Positions 26,103 to 35,261 of a DNA stretch of 64,000 nucleotides are shown one piece after another. The stretch comes from Spongiibacter nanhainus. GTDB lineage: Bacteria > Pseudomonadota > Gammaproteobacteria > Pseudomonadales > Spongiibacteraceae. A program made the position numbers and the translations under genes. The notes under the pieces were generated by a model. It did no database searches, was not told the DNA's origin, and worked only from the letters and a program-made list of their open reading frames with translations. Position 1 is the stretch's first letter, and every line of letters begins with the position of its first letter. The stretch spans positions 3,656,001 through 3,720,000 of the forward strand of contig NZ_CP066167.1 of the NCBI RefSeq assembly GCF_016132545.1. The letters are read 5' to 3'.

Positions 26103-28526
26103 TTAGAACATGCCTCGGATGGTTAAACCATAAGTGCGTGGCGCCGACACAAAACCGTTGTAGTCGTAATCGTCACCCACGTTTTGCAGGGGGCTGTTGA
26201 AATGCTGGGTCACGTAGCGTTCATCAGTACAGTTCTGACACCACACATTCACCGACAAGCCGGTTGAGAAGGAAGACACACCCAAAGTCAGAGCCAGCTC
26301 AGTCTGGGCATCGCGCTTCTGGTTGTTGGCGGGGTTGGTGAACTGCTCGCCAGAATAGTAAGCGGCAATACGACCACGCAGTGACAAGTCATTGCTGATC
26401 GGCTGATCCATGGTCAGTGACAGGTTGCCCACTAACTCCGGCGCCTGAGCAAAATCACGACCAGACAGAGAAGCCGGTGTGCCCAGCGCCTCGGCGGTCA
26501 GGTCATCAGACTCACCAAACTCGGCCTTTGGCAGATAGGTCACATCCATACCCAAGGTCAATGCGTCAGTCAGCACAAATTGGTTCTCCATTTCCGCGCC
26601 GTATACCGTCGCCTCAGGAGAGTTAAGAATGCTGAATGCCAGGCCGTCAAAGTTGGCTACTTGCAGGTCAGTCAAATCGTTGTAGAACAACGCAAAGTTG
26701 CTCCGCGCGCGGCCGTTCATGTAGTCGGTTTTCAGACCCAATTCGTAGCCTTCCACATACTCAGAATCGTAGTTGGGGCTATTGGGGGTGCAATCGCCGT
26801 TGACAGCACAAGTGGGTTCTTCTGGGTTATCGCCTACGCTACCCGCCGCCTGGTTATCCAGGTTCACGCCGCCGGATTTGTAACCCAAACTGTAGGATGC
26901 ATAGCCCATTGTGTCGTCGTTAAACTGGTATTGCAGTGCGAACTGACCACTAACCGCTGAGTCGGTGTACTCGTCGTCGTACTCCGGACCTGGCTGTGCT
27001 CCCAACAAACGGAAGGGTTCGATCGGGTTTGAGGTAAAGAAGCGACGGCGCATCATACCGGTCTTTTCATCACGAGAATAACGAATACCCGCTGTCGCGC
27101 TCAGGGCACTGGTCAAATCAAAGTTCCAATGCATAAATGCCGCATAGGACTTACCCGTGCCTTGCATATTGATATCGGAAACCAGGCCCTCTTGGGCCAG
27201 CGGCAGTGCACCCACAGGGATACCCAGGTCACCGAGAAGCTGGGTAACACTGGCGGCAGCCAACGCGGCTTCTACCGGCACACCCTGTGCGGCCAAGGCA
27301 TAAATCTGTAGATATTCAGTCGCCTGATCACCCCACACCAGCTGATGGTCAGCATTGATGTCTTCATCAGCAAAGTAAATGCCCATCACATAATCGGCAT
27401 ACTGGAAGGGGCCAAAGTCATGCAGCTCACCAGAGAAAGTGAACTCCTGCGAAAACACTTCGGTATCCAAGGATTCGTTAATGCCGAGAACGTTAGCGCC
27501 GCTAAAGTCAGCATCCATACCGTCCTGGGAGATTCCCCAGCGACGCATAGAAGTCACAGAGCTGAGGGTGCCACCCGATTCCAGGTGCCAGTCAACATTC
27601 AGCTGAATCCCCTCATCCTTCACATACTGGTCAGTTTCGTTACTTAGAACCTGTTCATAGTCCTCAAACTTCGCAGAGGGAAGCTGTTTGCCGTTATCGA
27701 GAATGAGTTGATCAATGTAGGGCTGCATCGGGCCATCGACCACATCCAACTGACCGTAACAGCAGTTGGCTTCCTCTTCGGACCAGTCGGCGATAAGCCG
27801 CATGGTCAAGCTTTCATTGGGTTCAAAAAGATATTGGAATTTAAACGCCCGGGGCGCGCCGTCATTATAGTTGCCGCCGTTGGGATCTTCGATAAAGCCG
27901 TCTTTCTCACCCCACAGGCCGGCGATACGAATGGCACTGCTGTCGCTGAGCGGCGCGTTCAGAGCCGCTTTAACTAGCTGCTTGTCGTAGTTGCCAATAG
28001 TGTATTCAAAGCTGCCCTCTACCGCGTCAAAGCTGGGCATGGTGCTGTTGATGATCAAGGCACCGGCAGAGGTGTTTTTACCAAACAGTGTGCCCTGAGG
28101 ACCGCGCAACACCTGCAGGCTCTCGACATCCAGCCAGTTCTGCATCGCCTGACCGGCGCGGGTGCGGTATACGCCGTCGAAGAAGACACCTACCGCACCT
28201 TCGAAGGAGCGGTTATTGCCCACGGTACCGATACCGCGAATAAAGATGTTGGCACTGTTGGCGGCGGAGTTGGTGACATCAAATTTGATGCTGGGGGAGA
28301 TCGCCTGAATGTTGCCAATGCTATCGACCTGGGCGTAGGCCATGTCTTCGGCGGTGGCGGCGGTAACCGCAACCGGTACATCCTGCATGCTTTCACTACG
28401 GCGCTGGGCCGTGACCACTACCTCTTCGAGGGTACGACTTCCCTCTTGTTGCGCTAACAGTGACGGCGACCATGCTAACGCCGAAACTGCCCCGGCCAAT
28501 ACGCCGATTTTCTGCTTCAAGCCCAT
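26103..28526 (-). CDS. TonB-dependent receptor 4
   Basis: An 807-residue receptor with a signal peptide (GVLAGAVSALAWSPSLLAQ), plug start TLEEVVVTAQRRSESMQDVPVAVTAA, the same NIFIRGIGTVGNNRSFEGAVGVFFDGVYRTRAG block as receptor 3 and a barrel ending in TIRGMF. It has an extra insert of about 35 residues in the loop after LVWGDQATEYLQIYALA. It shares the NCCYG pair (27759-27764) and, unlike receptor 3, has a CxxC (WCQNCTDERY; codons at 26238-26240 and 26229-26231) where relatives have WVQNLTDERY. The LysR-type gene lies 120 bases upstream on the same strand. Confidence 0.92.
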   Translation of the reverse strand: MGLKQKIGVLAGAVSALAWSPSLLAQQEGSRTLEEVVVTAQRRSESMQDVPVAVTAATAEDMAYAQVDSIGNIQAISPSIKFDVTNSAANSANIFIRGIGTVGNNRSFEGAVGVFFDGVYRTRAGQAMQNWLDVESLQVLRGPQGTLFGKNTSAGALIINSTMPSFDAVEGSFEYTIGNYDKQLVKAALNAPLSDSSAIRIAGLWGEKDGFIEDPNGGNYNDGAPRAFKFQYLFEPNESLTMRLIADWSEEEANCCYGQLDVVDGPMQPYIDQLILDNGKQLPSAKFEDYEQVLSNETDQYVKDEGIQLNVDWHLESGGTLSSVTSMRRWGISQDGMDADFSGANVLGINESLDTEVFSQEFTFSGELHDFGPFQYADYVMGIYFADEDINADHQLVWGDQATEYLQIYALAAQGVPVEAALAAASVTQLLGDLGIPVGALPLAQEGLVSDINMQGTGKSYAAFMHWNFDLTSALSATAGIRYSRDEKTGMMRRRFFTSNPIEPFRLLGAQPGPEYDDEYTDSAVSGQFALQYQFNDDTMGYASYSLGYKSGGVNLDNQAAGSVGDNPEEPTCAVNGDCTPNSPNYDSEYVEGYELGLKTDYMNGRARSNFALFYNDLTDLQVANFDGLAFSILNSPEATVYGAEMENQFVLTDALTLGMDVTYLPKAEFGESDDLTAEALGTPASLSGRDFAQAPELVGNLSLTMDQPISNDLSLRGRIAAYYSGEQFTNPANNQKRDAQTELALTLGVSSFSTGLSVNVWCQNCTDERYVTQHFNSPLQNVGDDYDYNGFVSAPRTYGLTIRGMF

Positions 28527-28646
28527 CTGTAGAAAACCTCCAAATTTGATTGCGGTGCGGATGTTACGCCCACAACAACACTTATCTCAGCCACTATTGT
28601 GCCGCAAGCGCGTCAAGGTAAATTGGCGGGGACTGCCAGTTTTTGT

Positions 28647-29543
28647 TTACTGGTACCGCAGCGCAGGATCGGACTCGCACCATTGAATGAGGTGCTCAAC
28701 AAACAACCTCACTTTAGGGGACAGGTGGCGGTTGCTGGGGTAGACCGCCCAGATCGCGGTGTCAGCGGGCTGAAACGCCTCCATTACCGACTGCAACCGC
28801 CCGGCCTGAACATCCTCTCGCACGTAAAAGGACGGTAATTGTACCAAGCCCAGACCGCGCTTGGCCGCCTCCAGTAAGGCATGACCGTTGTTGCTCCGCC
28901 AGCGCCCCTCTAACTTAACGTCAGTGTGATGGCCGGCGCTATCCCGAAAGCGCCAAGTCGGCAGCGAGCCGATGAGACAACTGTGATGCTTAAGGGCCGG
29001 GATGGAATCCGGCACCCCATAGCGCGCCAGGTAGTCCCGGCTACCGCAGATCTTAAGGGGCCGCCCGGCAATACGCCGGGCGATCAGCGACGAATCCTTG
29101 AGCACACCAGAGCGTATGGCCAGATCATAGCCCTCCTCCACCAGGTCCACATTGCGGTTGGTAAAATCCAGATGCACGTCCAGGTGGTGATGCTGCTGCA
29201 TAAAGTGGGTCGCCGCCGGGGCCACATAGCGTTCACCAAAGGCCCCCGCCACGGTTACCCGCAGGGTGCCGCGAGGGGTGTCCTGCAAGTCGATCACCGC
29301 CTGCTCCGCCTCCTCCATTTGCACCAGCACACCTCGACAGCGCTGGTAGTAGGCGCGACCGGTCTCAGTCAGGGCCAGGCGGCGAGTGGTGCGATTGAGC
29401 AATTGCGTGCCAAGGCGATTTTCCAACTCTGACACCCGCCGGCTGACGTGGGACTTGGACACCCCCAGCACCTCAGCGGCAGCAGAAAAGCTCCCCACAT
29501 CAACGACTTGCACAAAGGCTTCCACAGCCTCCCAGCGCTTCAA
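28647..29543 (-). CDS. LysR-family transcriptional regulator
   Basis: A 298-residue LysR-type regulator. The N-terminal helix-turn-helix reads WEAVEAFVQVVDVGSFSAAAEVLGVSKSHVSRRVSELENRLGTQLLNRTTRRLALTETG. A type 2 periplasmic-binding-like effector domain follows (GTLRVTVAGAFGERYVAPA... LDFTNRNVDLVEEGYDLAIRSG). I start at TTG 29543 because GGAGGG lies 7 bases upstream and the length is then normal; the longer frame to 29894 runs antisense through frmA and is not protein-like. It is divergent from frmA. It most resembles CrgA/AaeR-like LysR proteins. It may regulate frmAB or the TonB receptor 4 gene downstream. Confidence 0.9.
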   Translation of the reverse strand: MKRWEAVEAFVQVVDVGSFSAAAEVLGVSKSHVSRRVSELENRLGTQLLNRTTRRLALTETGRAYYQRCRGVLVQMEEAEQAVIDLQDTPRGTLRVTVAGAFGERYVAPAATHFMQQHHHLDVHLDFTNRNVDLVEEGYDLAIRSGVLKDSSLIARRIAGRPLKICGSRDYLARYGVPDSIPALKHHSCLIGSLPTWRFRDSAGHHTDVKLEGRWRSNNGHALLEAAKRGLGLVQLPSFYVREDVQAGRLQSVMEAFQPADTAIWAVYPSNRHLSPKVRLFVEHLIQWCESDPALRYQ

Positions 29544-29572
29544 TGGCCTTCCCTCCACATAATTGTTTTCAC

Positions 29573-29590
29573 ACAACAACAATGAGTTGT
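29573..29590. promoter_or_regulatory. Inverted repeat in the LysR/frmA intergenic region
   Basis: ACAAC and GTTGT arms eight bases apart, within a T-N11-A-like context typical of LysR-type binding sites, lie between the divergent LysR and frmA starts. Candidate site for the LysR protein. Confidence 0.4.
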
Positions 29591-29664
29591 AATTTTCATC
29601 GATTATACATCTATCAGCATTAGTTACACTGGCGGCCACACTAGGAGTATTCAGGAGACGCACA

Positions 29665-30795
29665 ATGAGAACCAAAGCCGCTGTTGCCCTGGAGGCGGGT
29701 AAGCCTCTGGAAATCATGGAAGTGAACCTTGAGGGCCCCAAAGCCGGGGAAGTGCTGATCGAGGTCAAGGCCTCCGGCGTCTGCCACACTGACGAATTTA
29801 CCCGCTCAGGGGCAGACCCCGAGGGCCTGTTCCCCAGTATTCTCGGCCACGAAGGCGCGGGCGTGGTGCTGGAGGTGGGCGACGGTGTCACCACCCTTAA
29901 GCCCGGCGATCATGTTATTCCTCTGTACACCCCAGAGTGCCGGCAGTGCCATGCCTGCCTGAGCGGTAAAACCAACCTCTGTACCGCCATTCGCGGCACC
30001 CAGGGCCAGGGCTTGATGCCGGACGGCACCACCCGCTTCTCGATGCTGGACGGCACCCCCATCTATCACTACATGGGCTGTTCTACGTTTGCCAATCACA
30101 CAGTAATGCCGGAAATTGCCCTGGCCAAAGTGCGAGATGACGCCCCCTTCGACAAAATCTGCTACATCGGCTGCGGCGTGACCACTGGCATTGGCGCGGT
30201 AATCAACACCGCTGGCGTCGAGATCGGCTCCACCGCCGCCGTGTTCGGCCTGGGCGGCATTGGTCTCAACGTTATTCAAGGGCTCCGCATGGCCGGTGCC
30301 GATATGATTATTGGCGTCGACTTGAACTCTGACAAGGCAAAGATGGCCCGCAAGTTCGGCATGACTCACTTCGTCAATCCTTCCGAGCTGTCCGGCACCG
30401 TCACTGAAGCCATTATCGAGCTGACCAAAACCGAGAAGGACCAATTTGGTGGTGTCGACTACTCCTTTGACGCCACCGGCAACGTCAATGTAATGCGGGA
30501 TGCCCTGGAGTGCTCTCACCGCGGCTGGGGTGTGTCGGTCATTATCGGTGTCGCTCCCGCCGGCGCAGAAATCAGCACCCGTCCCTTCCAGCTGGTCACC
30601 GGACGCGTTTGGAAAGGCACTGCCTTCGGTGGCGCCAAAGGCCGCACCGATGTGCCCAAGTTTGTCGACTGGTATATGGATGGCAAGATCGACATCGACC
30701 CCATGATCACCCATACCATGCCACTGGAAGACATCAACAAGGCCATTGACCTGATGCACAACGGCGAGAGCATTCGCTCGGTGATACTCTATTAA
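29665..30795 (+). CDS. frmA: S-(hydroxymethyl)glutathione dehydrogenase / class III alcohol dehydrogenase
   Basis: A 376-residue zinc-dependent dehydrogenase that oxidises S-(hydroxymethyl)glutathione (formed from formaldehyde and glutathione) to S-formylglutathione with NAD+; it can also reduce S-nitrosoglutathione. Catalytic zinc ligands are in [12 protein letters not shown] and GHEGAGVV; the structural zinc cysteines are in [16 protein letters not shown]; the cofactor fold has [12 protein letters not shown] and VDLNSDKA. Length equals that of the family. AGGAG lies 8 bases before the ATG. The frmB gene follows by 22 bases, forming a two-gene formaldehyde detoxification operon. No FrmR repressor is adjacent; a LysR gene is divergent instead. 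Formaldehyde may arise from demethylation of methoxylated or methylated substrates. Confidence 0.97.
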   Translation: MRTKAAVALEAGKPLEIMEVNLEGPKAGEVLIEVKASGVCHTDEFTRSGADPEGLFPSILGHEGAGVVLEVGDGVTTLKPGDHVIPLYTPECRQCHACLSGKTNLCTAIRGTQGQGLMPDGTTRFSMLDGTPIYHYMGCSTFANHTVMPEIALAKVRDDAPFDKICYIGCGVTTGIGAVINTAGVEIGSTAAVFGLGGIGLNVIQGLRMAGADMIIGVDLNSDKAKMARKFGMTHFVNPSELSGTVTEAIIELTKTEKDQFGGVDYSFDATGNVNVMRDALECSHRGWGVSVIIGVAPAGAEISTRPFQLVTGRVWKGTAFGGAKGRTDVPKFVDWYMDGKIDIDPMITHTMPLEDINKAIDLMHNGESIRSVILY

Positions 30796-30817
30796 TCCCA
30801 ACACAGCGGAGGACGCT

Positions 30818-31660
30818 ATGGAAAAGATTGCCGACAATCGCTGTTTCGGTGGCCAGCAGCAACGCTACCGCCACCGCTCTGAAGTGCTGGATTGCGACAT
30901 GACTTTCGCGATCTTTTTGCCGCCCCAGGCCGAGCAAGGCCCGGTGCCAGTGCTGTATTGGCTGTCTGGCCTAACCTGCACCGATGAAAATTTTGTCCAG
31001 AAGGCCGGCGCCCAGCGGGTCGCCGCCGAACTGGGGCTGGCCATTGTCGCCCCCGACACCAGCCCCCGAGGCGAGGGTGTGCCCGACGACCCGGAGGGTG
31101 CCTATGACTTTGGGCTGGGTGCAGGTTTTTACGTCAATGCCACCGAGTCGCCCTGGTCGAGCCACTACCGGATGGAGGATTACATTCGCCACGAATTGCC
31201 GACCCAGGTGGCCGAGGCCTTCCCGGTAGACAGCACCCGCTGTGGTATTTTCGGTCACTCCATGGGCGGGCATGGTGCCCTGACCCTGGCACTGAAAAAC
31301 CCCGCCACCTTCCAGTCGGTCTCGGCCTTTGCTCCTATTGTGGCGCCCACCCAGTGCCCCTGGGGAGAGAAGGCCCTGAGTCGCTACCTGGGAGAAAACC
31401 GGGAACACTGGCGGGCCTACGACAGCTGCGAGCTGATCAAAACGGTCGATGATTTACCGGCGGCCATATTGGTGGACCAAGGCCAGGACGATCAGTTTTT
31501 GGAAGCACAACTCAAGCCAGAGCTATTGGTTGAAGCCTGTCGGCAGCGGGGCGCCAAGCTCGACCTGCGCATGCAGCCCGGCTACGACCACAGTTACTTT
31601 TTCATCGCCACATTTATGGATGAGCATCTGCGCTTCCACGCCAAGCAGTTGGCGCGTTGA
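30818..31660 (+). CDS. frmB: S-formylglutathione hydrolase
   Basis: A 280-residue esterase-D family hydrolase that releases formate and glutathione from S-formylglutathione. Visible features: [22 protein letters not shown], the nucleophile elbow [10 protein letters not shown] (Ser148), acid in [11 protein letters not shown], and His in [16 protein letters not shown] lies about 6 bases upstream of the ATG. Second gene of the frmAB unit. Length and motifs are complete. Confidence 0.97.
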   Translation: MEKIADNRCFGGQQQRYRHRSEVLDCDMTFAIFLPPQAEQGPVPVLYWLSGLTCTDENFVQKAGAQRVAAELGLAIVAPDTSPRGEGVPDDPEGAYDFGLGAGFYVNATESPWSSHYRMEDYIRHELPTQVAEAFPVDSTRCGIFGHSMGGHGALTLALKNPATFQSVSAFAPIVAPTQCPWGEKALSRYLGENREHWRAYDSCELIKTVDDLPAAILVDQGQDDQFLEAQLKPELLVEACRQRGAKLDLRMQPGYDHSYFFIATFMDEHLRFHAKQLAR

Positions 31661-31750
31661 ATGCAATCGCGCTAAGTGCACAAGCGCGGGCGGGTAAGGC
31701 TTAGCCCGCTACAGAGCGCGGCGTCCCAGGACTAACACCCCGGGGCGCCC

Positions 31751-32416
31751 TCATTTACCGTGCTTGTATTCTTTTTGGTAGCCGTCCTGTCCCTGTTGCT
31801 GGAGGGTGTTAATCAACTGCTCCATGCGTTTTTGTGACTCCTCGCTCTGGGCCTTGGCGTGAGCCAGCCGCGCCTCGTCGGGCTGGGCATTCAAATCCGG
31901 CTCCCGCATCCGCGCCAACTCCTCCGGCGAAATACCGCACAGGCTGACCACCTCGTCGTCGATATCCACATCCTGAAAATCCCGCACTGTTACGGTGAAC
32001 TCAATCCATACGTTTTCAGGTGCCAGCATGTAGGCGGATTGACAGAAATCGTGATCGATTAAATCAGAGATATTGTAGCCGTGGCGCCGCACCCGCTCGA
32101 TCAGCGCCTGCAAGTCCTCAAGGCTTTCCATATTGAAGGCAATATGTTGAGTCACCCCGGCGGGAACCATGGCCACGGTATGAGGTACGTGGGAAACTCC
32201 CATCACCGCCTCTTTGTCTTTAATCGAGGGGTGAAACACAAAGGTCATGCAATTGGCGGGGCTCATCTCCATAAAAGCATGGTAGGCCCCGGGAATGCCG
32301 TGCATCCAAAACAGCGCTTTAAGCTTCATCCCGATCACCTCGGTATAAAAGCTCAACTGCTCCTTCATATCGGAGGTGCAATAGGCAATGTGGTTAATAC
32401 CTGTGGCAGTAGACAT
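31751..32416 (-). CDS. VOC-superfamily protein (glyoxalase/extradiol dioxygenase fold)
   Basis: A 221-residue VOC protein. One clear module holds the 2-His-1-Glu metal site: His in GINHIAYCTSD, His in GVTQHIAFNM and Glu in ENVWIEFTV. The C-terminal 70 residues are a charged helical tail (ELARMREPDLNAQPDEARLAHAKAQSEESQKRMEQLINTL), unusual for glyoxalases. Start ATG 32416 has AGAGGG 8 bases upstream; residues encoded further upstream are not protein-like. Convergent to frmB, 90 bases apart. Could be a dioxygenase, isomerase or lyase; the substrate is not evident. Confidence 0.8.
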   Translation of the reverse strand: MSTATGINHIAYCTSDMKEQLSFYTEVIGMKLKALFWMHGIPGAYHAFMEMSPANCMTFVFHPSIKDKEAVMGVSHVPHTVAMVPAGVTQHIAFNMESLEDLQALIERVRRHGYNISDLIDHDFCQSAYMLAPENVWIEFTVTVRDFQDVDIDDEVVSLCGISPEELARMREPDLNAQPDEARLAHAKAQSEESQKRMEQLINTLQQQGQDGYQKEYKHGK

Positions 32417-32622
32417 CGCTGTTTCCCTCTTATTAATCCAGCACTTATTCGTCTTTCGTCCAGTGGCAATCTTAGTCGCCCAGCTGGAATAATGTAAAGA
32501 ACATTGACTAATTGTAGTGCTGAGCCGCAGAGAGTACAAGGCGGCGCCATGGCAGACTCACAGGCGGCCAACGGGGAGAGCCATCATCGGAGGGGGTTTT
32601 AGGGAGTGGAAACTGCCAAGCG

Positions 32623-32656
32623 CCCGCCGGCGCGCTCAAAAGCCAGCGCCGGCGGG
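32623..32656. terminator. GC-rich hairpin after the DUF2236 gene
   Basis: Perfect 11-base arms CCCGCCGGCGC and GCGCCGGCGGG, 12 bases apart, lie 11 bases past the stop of the DUF2236 gene (minus strand). There is no T tract, so this is a possible intrinsic or mRNA-stabilising stem. Confidence 0.5.
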
Positions 32657-32666
32657 GCATCATTGC

Positions 32667-33974
32667 TTAGGCATGACTGTATTTGGCGGAGTCGGTGACA
32701 AAGTCAGCTTTGCCATAACGCCCCAGCAAGGTGTGCACCCGGGCGATCAAACGGCGCTCGGACCAGGCCGACAACCCGGGCGTCCGCCGCAGCACTTTGT
32801 AAGTGGCCTTTTTCATCACGATCAGCAGCAGAGCGGCAAAGGCCGCCAGCCAATCGCTAAGAGAAAGCTCAACGCCGATCGACCGCGCCTTATCGGCATC
32901 TCCGGCGCAGAAATTTTTCAACAAAAAGAGTTTAGAGAAACCCTGCTCCAGGCGATTCTCTACCGCGCCCCACAGGCTGGGATTGCGCCGCAAATCCGCC
33001 GCCATTGTTTGGCGAATCAGCTCACCGCAGGTGGCATCATCAAAGCCGTGCCGGATAGTGGCACTGCGGGTCAGCCACAGCTTCATAATCCCTTCCGGAG
33101 TCTCGGCCAGCAAATCCTCGGGTAACCCCAACAGGTAGCAGCGGTAGCGCGCCAGCTCCAGTATCGCCCGCTCCTCGGCATTAAATTCTGTGCGCCCCTG
33201 CTTGAGCACTTTCTGGGACAGAATAAACACGCCGATCAAGCCGGCCGGCATTTGATCCACCTGGGGAATGGGGATGCCATAGGTTTTAAAGTCCCACTTA
33301 TCGGACGACATGGCGTGAAAGCGCACCATGGAATGCATCAGCCGAACTTTTGCCGCGGCCTTAAAGCCTTCACCGTAACGCCCCAAGGCACCCGGCAAGG
33401 TTGAGGTGGTAAAAAACGACGCGGTTTCAAAGACGCGCTTCGCCGCCAGACGCCCAGACAGAGCGCCGGTCATCGCCATTGGCAGCGCAGTGTATTTGTT
33501 CAGAAAGGTTGCAAAAAAAGCGCCGCGTATGGCGAAGGGGAACAGTGTCGCCGCGTTAATCCGCTCCTCCTTTGCGCCCTGCTCCACCAACGCCATATCC
33601 AACCAGTCCGGTGTTTTCTCCATATGACGTATAAAGTCCACCAGCTCCTGAGGCGGGTTTTGAAGTGCCTCGATGCCTTTATCGCAAGCCTCTTCCAACA
33701 TCCCGATCAGTGCCTGCAGACCGTACTGGGGAATCAGCGCAGCGTAGGCATCCGCCACCCCATCGCCGGTCATGGTGTAGGCTTTGATCAGCTCTACCGT
33801 GTCCTCATCTGCCAACAAGGCCTGGCGACGGTCGGCAAAGCGACCGTTGATGAGAGAGCTCTCCACCGACAAATCCTTGGTAAAACGCTCTGGAACCAGA
33901 CTGAAATCCGCGTTGCGGTAGATCGCCGGCACCGCCTCTTTTTGCGCCAATACAGAATCCGGGTAAATACTCAT
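32667..33974 (-). CDS. DUF2236/MpaB-Lcp-like heme oxygenase family protein
   Basis: A 435-residue protein of the oxygenase MpaB/rubber oxygenase (DUF2236) family. The heme-side block VRLMHSMVRFHAMSSDKWDF (from about residue 210, His214 as the likely axial ligand) and GIPIPQVDQMPAGLIGVFILSQ follow the family pattern. Relatives include latex clearing protein Lcp, a b-type cytochrome that cleaves polyisoprene, and MpaB, which cleaves a farnesyl-type side chain. No secretion signal is visible, so a cytoplasmic location is likely, as for MpaB-type rather than Lcp. A hydrophobic stretch near residue 370 (DWLAAFAALLLIVM) may touch the membrane. It shares a strand with the adjacent SDR (45 bases). 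Oxidative cleavage of an isoprenoid is a reasonable hypothesis. Confidence 0.82.
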   Translation of the reverse strand: MSIYPDSVLAQKEAVPAIYRNADFSLVPERFTKDLSVESSLINGRFADRRQALLADEDTVELIKAYTMTGDGVADAYAALIPQYGLQALIGMLEEACDKGIEALQNPPQELVDFIRHMEKTPDWLDMALVEQGAKEERINAATLFPFAIRGAFFATFLNKYTALPMAMTGALSGRLAAKRVFETASFFTTSTLPGALGRYGEGFKAAAKVRLMHSMVRFHAMSSDKWDFKTYGIPIPQVDQMPAGLIGVFILSQKVLKQGRTEFNAEERAILELARYRCYLLGLPEDLLAETPEGIMKLWLTRSATIRHGFDDATCGELIRQTMAADLRRNPSLWGAVENRLEQGFSKLFLLKNFCAGDADKARSIGVELSLSDWLAAFAALLLIVMKKATYKVLRRTPGLSAWSERRLIARVHTLLGRYGKADFVTDSAKYSHA

Positions 33975-34018
33975 GCTCTTGATGTCCTATCGTTAACTCG
34001 CAGCAGACGCCGTCGCTG

Positions 34019-34744
34019 CTATCGCAGCAACAGGCCACCATCAACCACCAAACTTTGGCCGGTAATGTAGCCCACGTCCGGGCTCGCTAAAAACAGCACC
34101 GCCTTGGCCACCTCCTCGGGCTTACCCCAACGCTTGGCCGGAATCGTCCGCAGGATGGCCTTGCTGCGTTCCTCATCCTCTCTAACCCAGTCGAGGATGC
34201 GGGTATCGATATAACCCGGTGCCACAACATTGACCCGAATCCCCGAGGTGGCCCACTGGTCGGCAATGGCGCGACTCAGACCCAACATCCCCGCCTTGGT
34301 TGCGGTATAGGCGGGCTGCTTGCGCAGCGCAATAAAACTGGCTGAGGAACCAACATTGACGATGGCGCCGCCACTGGTCTCCAGCAAGGGACGAAAACCA
34401 TAGCACAGGTGAGTCGCCGCATTCAGATTGACCTCCATCGTCTCCAAATACTGCTCGTAGTCGTACTCATTGCTTCCCGCACGGCCCGCGTTATTCACCA
34501 GCACATCGAGACGATCAAAGTGGGCAATCAATGCCTCCCGCGCGGATTTATCCTGCAGTTGAACGGCGTGATAGATAAAGTCAGAGAGATCGTCCTGATA
34601 GTCTGCCGCCGAAGCGCGGGTACCGGTAATGTGTACCGTTGCGCCGGCATCGGCAAAGGCCCGGGCGATGGCGTAACCAATGCCCTGACTGCCGCCGGTC
34701 ACCAAAACCACGGCGTGTGTAAAATCGAAAGTGATCATTTGCAT
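34019..34744 (-). CDS. Short-chain dehydrogenase/reductase (SDR)
   Basis: A 241-residue SDR with TGGSQGIG, NNAG, serine in NVGSSASFI, Tyr/Lys in AYTATKAGM and C-terminal ITGQSLVVDGGLLLR. The residue after strand 2 is GTR (HITGTRAS), which favours NADP(H), unlike the NAD-type SDRs in the 10-23 kb island. Start is ambiguous: ATG at 34744 or 34738 (AAGTGG six bases before the latter), with a TTG frame reaching 34765. The DUF2236 gene follows 45 bases downstream on the same strand. Likely a reductase; substrate unknown. Confidence 0.85.
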   Translation of the reverse strand: MQMITFDFTHAVVLVTGGSQGIGYAIARAFADAGATVHITGTRASAADYQDDLSDFIYHAVQLQDKSAREALIAHFDRLDVLVNNAGRAGSNEYDYEQYLETMEVNLNAATHLCYGFRPLLETSGGAIVNVGSSASFIALRKQPAYTATKAGMLGLSRAIADQWATSGIRVNVVAPGYIDTRILDWVREDEERSKAILRTIPAKRWGKPEEVAKAVLFLASPDVGYITGQSLVVDGGLLLR

Positions 34745-35261
34745 CCACTTATGCTGCCCAGACAAACCCCGCGTCAGAACTTGAACGCCTTAGCATCAAG
34801 CACCTGCCGCCACGGGTAAAAACTATTGTAAGAGCGGGATAATACGGAAGATAGCGGATACACGAGGTTATGGCGCAGCGAGACGTCGCGCGGCACCTAA
34901 ATAACAAAATGCGGAGATCTGCATTAACACCTGCACGGCTGCAAGGGCAGCATTGGTGCTAATTACATCGATGGCACAGGCAAATGGGCTGTGGGAAAAT
35001 ACTCGCCAATCAGCGACACTTTTTCCAATACTTTTTCATATCGATGTTTACAGCGCGCCTCGCCCACGGCCCGCTTTTTCTAAGCGGCAATTCCCTCTAT
35101 CAAAAAGCTTATTTTCCTGCTTATTATCGACAAACCATAACAGAAAAATATAACGATAATGAGTGGTCGTCATCGAACAACTTGCAAGTAGTAAGACTTA
35201 ATTGATATAAATTCATTAAAAGCTCGATACAACAAATTAAAACAATAAGAAGACAATAATT
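34745..35261. promoter_or_regulatory. Promoter region of TonB receptor 5
   Basis: This 517-base gap between the divergent SDR and TonB receptor 5 has no convincing gene. The last 180 bases are strongly AT-rich. A sigma-70-like promoter reads TTGCAA at 35182-35187, 18 bases, then TATAAA at 35206-35211, 50 bases upstream of the receptor start. The upstream half is GC-richer and shows only short symmetries such as AATGC-N9-GCATT near 34900. Confidence 0.5.

Noticed and set aside
29544-29894. N-terminal extension of the LysR frame
   Set aside because: The 117 extra codons overlap frmA in antisense, are Ser/Pro-rich and unlike any LysR; a TTG with GGAGGG upstream gives a normal 298-residue protein.
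29806-30837. 343-codon open frame on the minus strand
   Set aside because: It is the antisense of frmA, which has complete catalytic and zinc motifs; the minus-strand translation is His/Gly-rich without a family pattern and comes from codon bias.
31680-31720. Hairpin-like GCGGG/CCCGC between frmB and the VOC gene
   Set aside because: Imperfect stem without a T tract; not strong enough to call a terminator.
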